Below are positions 11,014 to 24,500 of a stretch of 64,000 nt of DNA, piece after piece. A model generated the notes under the pieces. It was given only the letters and a program-made list of their open reading frames with translations. It did not search any database and was not told where the DNA came from. Positions within the stretch are counted from its first letter, which is position 1. The number at the start of each line of letters is the position of its first letter. Made by a program: the position numbers and the translations under genes. The DNA is from Pezicula radicicola (Eukaryota > Ascomycota > Leotiomycetes > Helotiales > Dermateaceae), in contig PDUO01000006.1 of the NCBI GenBank assembly GCA_003008705.1, forward strand, positions 505,295-569,294. The letters are read 5' to 3'.

Positions 11014-11814
11014 ATATAGATTTTAAATTGCTTTGACAGTGTAGCCACATGCATTCCACTATATGTGACTGGCATGTGTGACCCTGATTGGTGACACTTT
11101 ATACTGGATACACGCAAGGACGATCGTCTATGTTGCTTTCTGCCCTGGTGGGTAAGATGACACATGTACTCTATATGATATGATGCTTCACGAATGCACA
11201 GCACAACGAGAGTTGACAGAAGACGAGGCTTGGTGGACAGGGTTCGCGTACTTTTCGCGTCCCGCGATACGGAACGAAACTCGAAGACGAGCGGAGACCA
11301 GTCGACCTAACATATTAAATTATTATTCAAAAGTAGGAGAATTTAGGTAGAACAGCCGAGCATATATATAACATTCACAAAACTCAAGGTACTGTATAGT
11401 CTGACTAGCCTCTAAGTATTACCCAATACTAGATTGATTCCAACCCTAGGATGGGTGCGGAAGCGACCAAGATGAACAATTCATACAGTCAATTCAGATT
11501 CAATATTTCTAAGAAAATAAATTTTACAATATAGGTAACTTAACAAGCTACGCATATTTTACAAGTGGATGACAAGAAATAAAAAGTGGCCTCAGAGAGG
11601 GAGGCCAGATCAACCTGAAGGGTATCAACATGTGTCCTATACAAAAACATCATCATTTCCAATTCCTTCTTCCTTATCAATGATTGCCAACAAATTTTCG
11701 AAACACCTCATCTCATCTATATCATACTCTGCTCCATCCAGTTAATCATCTCATCGACCTCATTATCCTCCCCCTTTGTCCACATGTTCGAATTCCCAAT
11801 CTTCTTAACCTCCT
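11014..11814. other. Intergenic, no gene seen
   Basis: A mixed region with a CG-rich island at about 11220-11300 set in AT-rich DNA. It includes the 3' end side of the giant minus-strand gene. Nothing coding is supported. Confidence 0.4.
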
Positions 11815-14800
11815 CTACTTCTCTTTTGCTTCTGCTACTGCAGACGAAGCCTGAAGCCAGTTCCTCTCCGACGGGGCACTGTTAGCAGGTTGGAAGAGCT
11901 CTGTTGACGACAGGCGTGGAAGTGCTGCTGGGCGAGAGCTGGATGCCTTCTTGATATGCTCCCCCTTGGCATCGGCGAACATGTCAGCTGGGAGTGGGCT
12001 GACTGTTGGGGAGTTAGCCCACATGCTATTGCTTTCAGTTGTAATAGCTAAGGCTGGTGCAATCCAAGTTCGAGATTCCTTCACGGCTGGCTTGGTAGAA
12101 GAGCGCTTGAGCCAGTCGATGTCAGCATCAGCCTTGGAAGCTGACTGGAAAAGTGCGGTGGAATTGAGATTGGGTAGTGCTGCTTGTCGAGAAACAGAGA
12201 CTTTCTTTACTTCCTCGTTGATATTGGCAAACATTTCGAATGACCCGATGGCTCCTGGAGCGACTGCAATCCGCTTAGCTGGAGGAGCAACCCAAGTCTG
12301 CGATTTTGTCAAGGTTGGCTTCGAAGCAGAGACTTTGAGCCAGTCAACTCCGGCCTTTGACATGCGAGGAGAAGCTGGCTTGAAGAGGTCAATCGATGCA
12401 AGGCGTGGTAGTGCCGAGGCCCTGGCAACTTTGGCCTTTTTAACATGCTCACTCTTGATGTTTGCGAACATTTCATTGGTTGCTAGAGCTCCCGGTGCAG
12501 CGAGAGGTTGTTTTATAATTGGTGCAACCCAAGTTTGTGGCTTTAGAGCTGTGGAGGCCATCATCCAGTTCACTTCAACTTTATCTGAAGTTTTAGGCTT
12601 GAAGAGCTCAACCGACTCGAGGCTTGCCAGAACAGATGTGCGTGGAGATGAAGCTTTTCTGACATGCTCCGTGAATGCCTCAGCAAACATATCGGTTGTC
12701 GCGACTGCTCCTGGTGTAGATCTTACCGAAGCTTGGGGGGTGGGAACCCAAGTGGAGGAACGAGCTCTTGGCACAACCTTTGCAGAGGAAGCAGTAATCC
12801 AGTTGACTTTCGAAGGGGGAGAAGCAGCTGGCTTGAAGAGTTCAGTGGAACTAAGGCGCGGAAGAGCAACTGGACGAGAAGCTGTAGCTCTCTTTACGGA
12901 CTCTGACTCAAGGTTGGTAAACATGTCAACAGTAGCGACCGTTCCTGGTGCGGAGATTGAAGAAGCTTGCGGGCTAGGAGTCCATGTATACGACCGAGCC
13001 CGAGCTGTGATCCAGTGTACTTCTGGTCCAGAAACAGGAGCGACCTTGAAAAGTTCGGTTGAACTAAGGCGCGGAAGAGAAGTTGAACGAGAAGGGGTGG
13101 CTCTCTTTACAAGTTCCGACTGCACATTGGTGAACATATCCACGGTGGTCAAAACTCCTGGGGCACAATTGACTGAGGCATGGGGAGTAGGAATCCAGGT
13201 GGATGTTTGGTTTAAAGACATTCTTGGTGTTGATGTTGAAGAAGTCTGAGTAGATGGTGCCTTTGACTCCTCGAGCCAGTTGTATGGTGTAGCCTCGATA
13301 TGTTTTCTCGTTTCAAAGAGGCTGTTTGAATCCAGGGTTGGGAGCTCAAGGTTCTGGACCGGGGCTTTGCTGCGTCGTGATTCCATCTCAATGTGCTGGA
13401 ACATTGACAACCGCTTTTGTAAGAAAATGTCATCTCTCATCCACATTGGAATGTCTTTGGGAGACCCAGGTGTCGAGGAGAAAGTAGACGATGGATTGCT
13501 CCACATTTGAATTTCTTTTGGTGGAGTCAGCTGTGCTCGCATCATCGCATGTCCAATGGCAGCTGGGTGTATATCTAAAGTGTTTGATACCATAGACTCC
13601 GTAAAGAAGACAGGATGAAGAACAGCAGGGTCGTAACCTAAGGTCTTGGTTGGTGCTGAAACGGTGCTCTTGGAAATAGCTTCGGTGAGAGCTGCGCTCC
13701 ACATATCAGGGGAAGCTGTTGGGCGCGGTACACGAGGTGTGCTCTGGGACACAGCCTTCGCGAGTGCAATGTCCCAGTCACGTGCACTAGTAGTAGGTCT
13801 CTGGATGCGTGGCAGGGAGACATGTCCGATTGCTGCTGGATGGATATCTGCCGAGTTCGCAATGAGTGAATTGCTAAAGAAGACTGGGTGCAGAACCGCA
13901 GAATTGTAGCTGTTGACCACAGAGGTGGAGCTCTTAGAGAGAGCCTCAGAGAGCGCTAATGCCCACATCTCTGGAGATGCTTGGGGTCTCTCAACGCGAG
14001 GCTTCCCTTGAGAGATGGCCTTGGCAAGGGCATTATCCCACTCAGCAGAAGTTACAGCCCGGCGGACAAAAGTTGGCTTGGGAGTCCCAGCCTTGATAGC
14101 CTCTTGAAGAGCTTCTTCCCAGTTAGTACGGTAAACAACAATAGGTCTATATTGGTGGCGGATGGCTCTGTGTGTAGGCTTGGCTGGTGCTTGAGGAGAC
14201 TTTGTCTGTCGCTTCCAGAACTTCTTGACCGGTGTGCTTTCCAGGACCGGTGCCTTTGCTTCCCACATATCACGAGCTGCAAAAACTCTAGACTCTCTAA
14301 TTGGGGCAAGAGGCTTTGATGGCTCTTTAGCTAGCTTCTTGGACTCCTTAATCTCTTTTGGTTCAATTTGGCGGATGGGAAGCTTAGATTGAGACGTGGG
14401 AGCATCGTCCTTCAAAGGCGAAGGTTCGCGAGGAGCTTCGTCCTTGGGAGGCTTGGCCTTTGTCTCAAAGAATGAAGGAATTCTGCTTGCAGCTTGAGCT
14501 CCAACCGCTCCTGAGATAGAGCTCCAAATGGAAGAAGCCTTTGTGCTAGTCGTTCTCAAGGAAGCCGTCTCAGAAGATGGCGATGAGCGACCGGAGGATG
14601 GCATTGAGTCTATTGAGGGACTTTCCGGTCGGACAGATGACTCCGAGATCCAGTGGCGCTCGTAAATTACATTGTCTCTTCTATTCCAAAGTCTTCTAGT
14701 GGTCAGTTGAGGCATTGGTGCAACGGTAGTGCGTGGCTTAGAAACCATGGACATGGCGGCGGGCTCAAGATTGCTAGTACGGTAGTCAGTTCGGGTTGAG

Positions 14801-17800
14801 TCTGGAGTGAACAAGCCCTCAATGTCAATGGCTGGAGCTTTGATAGCGGCTGTCCACATCTTTGGTACGTCAACTTCAACAATAGGTATCGAAGTCCAAT
14901 GAATTTCCTCCTTCTCAGGCTCACCAGCAAACCAGAGGTCTTGTGAGACGATAGTTGGCAGTGCAAGAGTGGCTTGTCGAGGTTGACGAACTAGCATAGA
15001 AGCTGCTGGCTCTGCTTCTGTTGTCCGGAAAATAGATCGCACAGCATCGGGTTTGAAAAGGCCAGAGTGTCTATCGTCAACAGCCTCAACCTTTGCAGTC
15101 CATGTAGCAGGTACTGGCGCAGCAACCATAACACTAGGAGATGCAACAGTAGCAGTGGGCTTTGCTGTCCACATATCAGTAGATGTGGATTCAAGGGTAG
15201 CCAGAGTAGCCGCAGTCCACAATTCGCGAGTGGCGAGTTCTGGTACATCGGCAGATGTGTGCGGCTTGGATCTCAGCACATCATCAGATGCAGGCATGTA
15301 CGCTTGCCAGACTTCTGGTTGAGGTTGGGGGAGGCCTTTGGGAGACACCGAGGAAGCGGGTGAAGCGCCCTCCCAAAGTGAAAGTCTTGGGGCGGACTCG
15401 AGAGATTTTCGAAGTGGCTCGATTGGGAATTTGACCATTGCACTTTGAACTGGAGCTTCATCTTCCGAGTCCTCAAAATCGGTTTCTTCGTCGTACTCTT
15501 CAATGGCTTCTCTCGGTTGTGGAAGGAGACTGTTCTTTGAAGGAATTTTATCGGTCTGCAAAAGACTTGCAATCTCCCAAAGAGTTGTTTCATCAAAGTC
15601 ATCATCGCTCTCGGGTTCTTCTTCGCTTTCCTCTTCGTCTTCTTCATAATCGTCAAAGAAAGAAGAAGAGTATTCCTCAGACTCTAATTCCCGGGATCGG
15701 GCCTCAAGCTTGGCGTTGCTCACCGCAGGGCCTGCCAGTAAAGCTGGGTTGAATGCTGGCTGGTAAACTGGATGCTCGGATCTTTCTCCCCAAGGGAATT
15801 GGAAGATTCCAAGGGTGTCACGCTTGTTTGGAAGGGGTTGAGGGCTCTCGACTGGGAAATTCAATGTTAGCTGAGTGCAGTTTTATGTGCATTAAAAAAC
15901 TTACCAATATCTGGAAGGAACGTTACACGCTTAGATTTACGCTGTGGTCTCTGAGTTACGGGACGTGTCTTAATACTGATAGGTCGGACAGTCCTTGATC
16001 CCCATAGAGCGACCACAGGGCGGCTGTGAGGAGAAGAGCTGGGCTTTGACCACATCTCACTACTTCCGATTGGCAGCGGCTCCTTGGCACGACGTTGTCT
16101 AGGTCGAACGTTCCTCGCAGGTGGCTCTGGAGAAGAAACACGGACCATGAATGACTCAACGGGAGGGCTCCACATTCGTCCTGAGGCTGCCTTGTCTCCA
16201 GACAAGGTTGCTTGCCATAATGAAGGTATTTCCTTTGTCAGAGAGTTGTGTGCCTTTTGACGCTCACTCTCCACTTGCTCGTCAACCTCGTCCTCGGAGT
16301 TTTCGCTATCAGGTGGCGTCGGGCTGGCAGTATCTGTCTTGTTAACAGCCAAGAAGTTCAAGCTCTTCTTGCGTAGAAGTGCTGGTGCATTCTCCATATA
16401 CTCCAGTTGAGCTTCTGCAAGACGTTGTTGCCAAACGCTAGCTCTCGAATTATCCGAGCTTTGTGTTGATGCACTTTCCTCGCCCTTGGAAAGAACAGTC
16501 ATGTTACTTCGTATACGAGCACGTCGTGAAACACCTCTGGAAGGGGGTCTGGATGAGCTTTGGGAAGACTTTCGAGACAACGCCTCTTCAGAAGGAGCGC
16601 TTGGCGTCATAACCACTGACATAGAGTCACGATCGAAGTTACTTTGCATCTGCTGCCACTGATTTTCTTGCTGGCCCATTTCCTTCTCAAGGTTCTCCAA
16701 CAGCCTGAACCGTCCTCCAGCATCATGAGGAGACACATCATCCTGAGAGGTATTCGGTATACGTTGGAGGAGCGAGCCAACTGAGCCGCGACTCGGTTCC
16801 TCCTCAAAGCGTTTCAGCTGAGCCTGGATCTCCTGGAGTGCCTTTGCTTCGGCATCCGATTGCTCTGGGGAGGGTTCGGCTTGTCGAACTACCACAGATG
16901 CCTGTCTGCCATTTGTCTTTAGGAGTAGCGGTGTGGGTGGAGGCATCTTGCGAGATCGTGTCTTTGTTGCTCGCTCAGAAAATGTTGGGAGCTCATCACC
17001 AATACGTCGGTGCCATGTCCCTCCATTTTCTGGCTCAGAAGTAAAATTCCCCGATAACGATTGGCCGGCATCAAGGAAGAATGATCTCCTATTGTTATCT
17101 GGCATAGACAAGAACGATTTGCGGTTCTCTTCTGATTCAATGCCAATATGTATATACTCCTCACCATCATCAAGCTCCTCTTGTGGTAGCTCTGGGATTG
17201 GTTGAGGAGGTGCTCGTACATTATTTTGAATGAAAGTCGAGCGTGCCCTGGCCTTCGAAACTTCCACCGCTGGAACAGGAGAGTGAACAGAGCCCCAATT
17301 TGTGGTCTCACCACCATGTGATTCAATATCACTGGAAGTTGCTTCGCTAAGTATAGACCTCCTCATGTCATGGAACACCGCAGAAGACCGTCTCGGATTA
17401 TTGTCGACCGAGTCTCTTACGCTAGTCCTCAGTGAGGGCATTTGCGAAGGGATCCCAGATTGCCACACATCATCATTGTCCTCCAAATCATCATCTGCAA
17501 GTTGTGCATATGTGTTTGCACTGTAGCGAAAAGTTGGAGGATCATTATTCTTGGCACCTGCTGGTGGTGAAATCTGTGGGAGTTGACGTGGTGTTTGGTT
17601 GCCAAACGATATCGTGGTTCGTTTTGAAGCTCTCTGGCTCTGCTGTTCCACCTCGGTTGGCATCTGTGTAGGGCCTTCGGCTAAAAATGTAGATGGAACA
17701 CGTGGGAGGGATGGAACAGATGATCTTCGGTTGTTTCCAAGTCTTGCGCCTGGAGGAGCTGGGAACAGAAGTTCAACCTTCTCGTCAAAAGTCATGCTCT

Positions 17801-20039
17801 TTGTATCGTTCGGCAGGAGACGTCCTGGTAGTATTCGAGGCAAATTTGCGGCACTCGTCGGAGGATGTTGAGGTAACGGAGGAAGCTTGGTTGGACTACC
17901 GGAACTGGAGTACAGTGTTGATTTCCTATTTGCGATATAACCTTGTGACTTGCTGCGTCTATGAAGACGAGGGGATGTTTCACCAAAGAATGAAATTCTG
18001 TCTTTAGAGTTACCACGTTTGTATGGTCTCGGTCTGTGAATTATTGAGCCCGAGGACTGAAGAGCGTTACCAGACTTAAGTTCTCCAAAATCAAAGTTGG
18101 CAGAAAAGATTGACTCGCTCCCAGCAGTTTTGGGTCGCTTAGCATACATGTCCGGGGCTCCACTGATGATGGTTTTGACGATGCTTGGGTTGTCATAGAC
18201 AATGTCTTTCATAAACATTACTGTCTGCGGCTGACCGATGTCTGCTTGTTTAGGCATTGTCATTCTTGCCCTGGGGTTGCCTGGAAGGCCAATGGTCTGC
18301 TTCATCTGTAGGGTCGGCTTAGGCATCGCTTTCTCACCGAATCCAGTGCCCTGGGTACGTGGCGACCGTCTACGTACTTCATCACGGTTAGGGGATAGAG
18401 AGGCTGATGTCGAACTGCCATTTGCAACAAGAGAGGTCCCAACAGATGATGAGTCCCCGCTTGGCACTGGTGACAGTGGCACACGGGCAGCAGGGGCCAT
18501 TTTCCTCTTGACGCTAACACTTTTACGAAGTCCCTCCTGAGATGTCTGGGTCGGTGGTTTTGGCGCTGGCCTGTCGGCAATGAGACGAGTTCTTGCAGAC
18601 GCAGCGTCACGACGTTCACGCTCACTAGCCGCAGCTGTTGCAAGATCCACTGTTTCCATCCTCGGGCCACTAAAGCCTTCCGCATCAGTGGGGATTGGTT
18701 GTGAGATTCCTAAGCTCCGGATATTAGACTTTTGGGGCTTCGACCTGTTGAATAGTGACTTCTTCTGGTCCGCAGTAGGAGCTGGAATTGCTGGTGGTGC
18801 TACAGCAGAGGGTCTAATTTGTGGCGCGTATGCTCCTTGGCTCATACCTCCAAAACTACCACCAAGGGGTGCTGACACCATGGAGGGGAACACACCGCTC
18901 GATCCTCGATACCCAGGTCCATTTCGTGACATGCCCTGCTCTGGTATCTCAAGCTCCCGTACCCTTAAGTTGCTACTCTTCATCTGGTTCCCTTGGAAAT
19001 CGAACTTGTTTTTGGGCGAATCGGTGGGAGTTGCTGAAGGATTGACCACAAAAAGCCCACTCTTGGTGTATCCACGTCCAGCAATAGGAGATCCATCAAT
19101 ATTAACATCATCTCGAAGTATTTCTCGGGACGGTGGCAAAGGCTGTTGCATGAACGGCGAATGTGCTTCTGGAGTAAGCGACTCATCTGCTCTTGGAGAA
19201 ACCAAGGCTCCTTGGAATATCAAAACAATTCCTGATTTGATATTAGCATAGGATAACCCAACTTACCACAATTTCAACACTCACCAACAAGAACAAGAAG
19301 TCCATTGGCCGGAAGGGTTGTCCTGAGAATCAATTCTATTGAGGGAAGTCCAAGAATCATTGTCACACTCATTCCAGTCCAGAAGGCAAAACCTAAAATT
19401 GTAAAGATCACGGCCTTGCTCTGATCTTTCCGGTCGCTTGATTGCCCTCCTCGCGCGTCCCGGAACATCCCCAGCGACAAAGCTTGAATGAGAAGCGCCC
19501 CAATAATTATCCCATCCAGAGCCAGAACAACAATTGATACGGGGAGAAGCGAGGTATGGGCAACACAAGATGGCGCAAATTGTGGGCGAGTAAATCCTGC
19601 CAGTACACCTCCTGCAACAACCCTGACTCCCAGAACAACCTGCAATATCGCGCGCGCAGCAGTCAACTTCGTCCCATTCCCAATCGACCATAATAGAAAC
19701 TGCTCCAGTACTACCCTTGCCAGTTGATCAAAAGTCGTCGAAAATATCAGTCCTACCTGGCACGTCGTCGAGGCCGTCGGTGAAATCAGTAGATTTAAAA
19801 AGTCGATTTGTGCCCACAGGGCCGCGAACAGTAAGAACAGCACGAGGACCAGCCTCCGGCCGTCCTGAAATATAGTCGATCCATGGCCTTTCCAATATAC
19901 AAGTAAGGCACCTGAAGCTGCCTGCAGTAGAATACCACTACACATACATGTTAGCTTTCTAACTTGCAGTATTCCACCGACCCAAGACTAACAATGAGAA
20001 GGCAGCCGTCAAGCTCTGGACGGTACCAGATATCGCCAT
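11815..20039 (-). CDS. Giant fungal protein: multi-TM head plus ~2,450-residue repeat tail, about 2,692 aa
   Basis: I join four exons, 20039-19978, 19937-19285, 19231-15905 and 15851-11815, through introns of 40, 53 and 53 nt; phases agree. The first ~245 residues carry about seven hydrophobic segments (for example AAFSLLVLG, LVLVLFLLFAALWAQI, VSIVVLALDGIIIGALLI, IFTILGFAFWTGMSVTMI, NGLLVLVGIVLIFQGALVS), so the protein should be membrane-anchored with a very long disordered tail outside the bilayer. The tail is rich in Ser/Pro, has an acidic stretch early in exon 4 (DDYEEDEEESEEEPESDDDF), many MW.A and TW.A motifs, two copies of a unit with AVLHPVFF and DIHPAAIGH, and at the C-terminus six copies of a 65-75 residue unit. 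I do not recognise a named family and give no function. The 40-nt first intron and start are the weakest part; a later start is possible. Confidence 0.72.
11830..13200 (-). repeat. Six tandem copies of a 65-75 residue Trp-containing unit
   Basis: In-frame array at the C-terminus of the giant protein. Each unit keeps the order TW(V/I), then APG..A(T/S).(D/E)MF, a charged .E(H/L)(V/I)(K/R)KA stretch, .(A/S)LP.L.S..LF and finally .(N/D/H)W(L/I/M). Copies differ at many positions, so they are old rather than fresh duplications, although the last copy again shows the consensus ALPRLSSTELF. The fixed Trp and Phe spacing suggests a repeated short binding motif or a solenoid, not random low complexity. 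Confidence 0.8.
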
Positions 20040-21537
20040 GGCGGTGTCTTATTAATGAAGGGGAGGGGGTTAAAATTATATAGCCCAATCTATGGGTAAA
20101 AGGTTGGAAAGAATTATAATATGGAAATGTCCATAGTGATCAAACTGTCAAGCAAAGCACAAACTGATGGCAACCGCCGGCGACGAGATCAACAAGACTG
20201 TCAATAGTCCTGTGTATGGAGTAACAGAGAGGAAAACGACGACAGAGAAAATGCGAGTCCAAACGACAGGCGTCTGCCAGTTGCAGCCAAGGAGCTCAGC
20301 GCCATCGTGAGCGAGAGCTCTCAGAGAGTCAAAGCCACTGGGCCAGCCACAGGAATTGGTCAAACGGCGATCAGGGCAAACGAAGCACTCGATTCGGTGT
20401 GAAGTCCTTTGCAAAAGAGCTCGTCGTGGGACCCTGGAACGAGATCTCTAACATTGACAAGCGGAGGAGCAGAGCGCGGAAGGCAGACTTCAACGCTGTG
20501 CGGCTCTTGGAGCTTTACCGATTGGGTCGCGAGCCTCGAGAGAGCGTTGAAGGAGGACGATGCAGACTCGGCAGCAATGGATGTGGGGACTCCCTTGCGC
20601 AGCACGTCGCAGCATGAAACGAGAGACGTTTTGGTGCCCTGAACCGAAATTCCAGAAATGCCAGAAATGCCAGAAATGCCAGAGGAAGCCGCCTTCCGAG
20701 AATTTCGAGCGCTCTCGAGGGCCATATGTCTACAGGATCCTCGGCGACGATGACGAAGGGGACCACGACGATAAACAATTTATTCGTCGTTCGTTGCTCG
20801 AGGTGTGAAAGGACGGTGATAAGGGGAAGCTGATTTCTGGTTTCTATTTTTGGAAATAGATTTTGATATGTCTGGGCACGAACGAAGACGGGAGAGGACA
20901 GAGCAATATCACGAGATGTGTTTGTGGTGTCGAAGCGTTCTCGGCCCCAGTTATTGCATCGGTATTCATACAAGTAAGCTCATCGTCGTCCCCTCTCCCG
21001 ACTCCCGAGATCTTTGAAGTTTGGCGGCCGGCCAATAAATCCTTTGAAGGCATTGCTCCGAGATGCATCCGTCCTGGTGGTCCCCTTTTCAACAGATCAC
21101 GGGATCGGGATATTCCAGACGAAACATTTGAGGATATACCTACCTACAGGGAGGTAACTGACCTTGATCATTTTAGGATTTCCTAGCTGGCTTCTGAGTA
21201 TTTGGAATATCACTCAACAATGGGTGCATTGCACTTATCACTTCGAGATGCCCCCTTAGACGTCACGTGTGAAGCCAAATAATAGCTAGCGGCTATGCCG
21301 GATAAGGCAAGCTCGACGAACGGTATCGTATGATTTCTGAAAAAGCGCATGTCGAACGATGAATCGAACCACCCTTTGCTCAGCTTTCCATAGACAATAC
21401 ACAAATCATTCCAATCCTCCCTCTTGTCTTGCGTGAGATTGCATGCTTATCCTTGCCCGACTTTTCCTAGACTTTCTCCTCCCATCGGAGGGACCAACTG
21501 CACTGCTGCTCATATTATCCAGATCGCGCCAAACACC
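20040..21537. other. Divergent intergenic region, 1.5 kb
   Basis: Shared upstream region of the giant membrane-anchored gene (minus) and the SREBP-type gene (plus). It contains a 9-base tandem repeat (CCAGAAATG, about four copies, 20652-20687) and an E-box-like palindrome at 21263-21272. Open frames such as 20515-20973 (minus) read the repeat as GISGIS and show no other protein features. Confidence 0.55.
21263..21272 (+). promoter_or_regulatory. E-box/SRE-like site upstream of the SREBP-type gene
   Basis: TCACGTGTGA, containing CACGTG, lies about 270 bases before the start at 21538. Tyr-containing bHLH factors of the SREBP family bind both E-boxes and sterol regulatory elements, and fungal SREBPs are known to regulate their own genes, so autoregulation is a fair guess. 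A lone CACGTG can also be bound by other bHLH factors. Confidence 0.35.
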
Positions 21538-24500
21538 ATGGCATCAACAATTGACCCCTCTACTCTCTCTGGCATCTCTGCCGGATTCGAGTCCAGTAAC
21601 TACGACGATAAGAACTCCTTCGCCTTGGAGGAAGAGCCCTTATTCTCCGCCGACTGGGATTTGGAAGATACGCCACCGTACGACGGCCTCTACTCGACCC
21701 CTCTCTCTTGGGATCCTCCTGAACCAAAGGGGATAAAAGTGCAGGAGAACCCGCCGATGGCATTTGCGACGATGAATACCCTTACGCCAGCCCAGCAGGA
21801 GAAGTTGCGAAGCATAGCGATGCCGCAGCACCTGCAGTACCAAACAAAGTCGAAGGGCAGTCCAAACTCGACCACGAGCTACAAGAGCAACTCGATTTCT
21901 TCTCCAGAACAGGGCGAACAGAGCCGGAAAAGAAAGTCTTCTGCAGAGGTCGATGATGAGGATGATGAGGAGTCAAATGGTCAGCATCCACCAGTCAAGA
22001 AGACAGCACACAACATGATTGAAAAACGGTACCGAACAAATCTCAATGATAAAATTGCTGCACTGCGGGACAGTGTACCAAGTCTACGGATAATGACGAA
22101 GAGTGCGCGAGGAGAGGATACTGCAGATGATAGAGAAGAGTTACAAGGCTTGACTCCAGCACATAAACTTAACAAAGCCACAGTAAGTAATTCTAATCCT
22201 TCATGTTTTCCAGAAATGTCTACTCGCAGTAAGTAAATCACAAGTACCAATCAAGGTGTTGGACTTGGGACCGAAAATGACGCAGTCGTGCCATCAACAG
22301 CCTCTGGTCATATTTCAGGACACTTTTTTATCGATTCAGTTCATGTGGTCTGATAGTGGGGTGATGTCTGGTGATGTCTGGGGAAGCACCAAGACATAAG
22401 TACCCTCACTCTAAGACCTATGGTATACTCAATCTGCGGATTACTGGACTGCTCCAACAGCCTAGAAAATCTCGTTCGCATTCTTGGACGCCTATTGACA
22501 TGTTGATGATAGGTCTTGAGCAAAGCAACCGAGTACATTCGTCACTTGGAAAAGCGCAACACCCGTTTAAGCGACGAAAACGCAGCCATGAAGGCACGCA
22601 TTAATGCATTTGAAAAGTTGTTCATGGCAGGTTCAATGGGTTTCAATCCAGCTCCTCCGATCACCAACCCCTTCCAATATCCCCAGGAATACAACACTCC
22701 AGGCCCTTCCCCAATTGCAGATCCCCAAGGCATGATACAGGTACCCGACGACATCCGAAGACTCCATGCTCAAATGAATCAGCAAACCTACCCGGTGCCT
22801 CAAGAGCACTTTCAACAAGGTCGTCAGCCCATTGGTCCCAATGGTTGGGGAAATGGGGGTGGCTACTTTGGAAAGTTAATGGTCGGCTCACTCGCAGGTC
22901 TAATGATTATGGAAGGATTCAGCGAAGCAGAGCAGAATACGGATACTCCTGGTGCTCGTGGCCTCTTTGCTCTTCCCACTCAACTTCTCAGCACCTTGAG
23001 TAAGACCTTACACTCGTATGCAGACATCAGTGTGCTTGGCTACCATATCTCTCCTGCACAGACCCTGAGCTACATGAAGTTTCTTCTTGTTTTTGGTGCA
23101 CTACTCTATGCGTTTCTACCATCTCTATTTGCTGCAAAGTCCAAGTCACCAGATGGTAAGACTCAGGTCACGCCGCTTGCTGCTGCACCATCGCTTGCTT
23201 CGTCTATCGCAGTGCGTCGACAAGCTTGGCTCACAGCTGTTCAAACCGTATGGGTACCCAGGCATAACTTCTTCTTAGAAGCAGCGGCTCTATTGCTGAA
23301 GATGGCGAAGCTTAGTGTGCGCAACACCATTGGTTCGGGAGGGTATTCACTTATGACTGGGATCACGGAGGAGCAAGAAGTCGCCAGAGTGAAGGCATGG
23401 GCCATCGCGCTTGATGCACAGTTGGCTGGTGGAGACGTCGATGTTAGCAAAAGTCGATTGACATTAACATTGTTGGCCTCGGGTACATTGCCAGACACAC
23501 CACATCGCTTGATGCTTAAGGCTCTCCACATCAGAGTTCTTTTATGGGAAATTGGAAACTCTGGGTTTAACGGCTTCTACATGTTCCAAGAGGTTGCAGC
23601 CAAGCTTGCTTGTTGGAAGTGGAACGAAGCGAAACGGTTGCAAAGGTTCATCACTCATACAAAAGTGCCCGTGGATGAACCTCTTCCCGAGCATCTCGCC
23701 GCTCTCCTCGAGCAAGAATGTGATGATGTGCTTATTGACATAATCACTCAGCGGGCTTACAACCTTGCCTGGAATCTCCCAACAACACATAATGCCCAAG
23801 GCTCTAGCAGTGGGATGGATAATGTCGTCGGGGACTTTGCGATCAAGAGTCCTCTAGATGCTATCGCAGCTTGGTGGTCCAGCCTGGTTCTTCAGCGAGC
23901 ACTCTCTAGAAGTCTTGAAACAGAAACTTCTATCGAATCAGAGCAAGCAACCATCAACGATATCGGGCTTGCCATCAAAACAGCCCCCATTGGCTCGGGA
24001 GCCCAAATTCGTGCTCTTGTTGCGCGTGCTGTTCTCGCGAAAGAGAAACGAGGTGCTAACATCGCTGCCGCATTGCAAGCTCTTGGTCCTCACGAGTCGC
24101 CCCGTCTCAAGGCGGAAACTGACGTCCCAACGCTCATTAACACCCGTACTTCCATTGCACAATTGCCAGACATCAACATGTCCCTTCGTTGTGCAATGGC
24201 AATAGCTCATCTTGAGCGATTCCCAAGTCCCGCGAACCCAGCTGTTGCTCACCGCATCGTCAATGGCATTGTGCCAGTAAATCTCACATTACTTGGCTTT
24301 GCAGCGGCATTCAAGCTCATGGAGACATTAGACAGCCACGAATTGGCAGCCGCAAGCTGTACATCAGCATTGGAGATGTTGGCTGGCAACCTGAGGATAT
24401 GGGTTGGTGGTGAGGATGGTGCCAAGAGCGGCCTTGAGAAGGACGTGAAGAAGAGTGCTGTGGAAAGGTGTCTGGCGGTTAGTAAGAGACTTGTTGGCAT

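Noticed and set aside
11951..13249. 432-codon open frame on the plus strand
   Set aside because: It lies exactly antisense to the C-terminal repeat array; its own repeats mirror that array, and its length follows from codon bias of the real gene.
15273..15656. 127-codon lysine-rich minus frame
   Set aside because: Out-of-frame shadow of the acidic part of the giant protein (GAA/GAT runs read one base off).
18580..19251. 223-codon plus-strand frame
   Set aside because: Antisense to exon 3 of the giant gene; no protein features of its own.
20515..20973. 152-codon minus frame with GISGIS repeat
   Set aside because: Created by the 9-base CCAGAAATG tandem repeat; no splice support or motif.
21424..21537. 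N-terminal extension of the SREBP frame from an upstream ATG
   Set aside because: The added residues ([14 protein letters not shown]...) do not resemble SREBPs; [10 protein letters not shown] at 21538 has a better context and leader.
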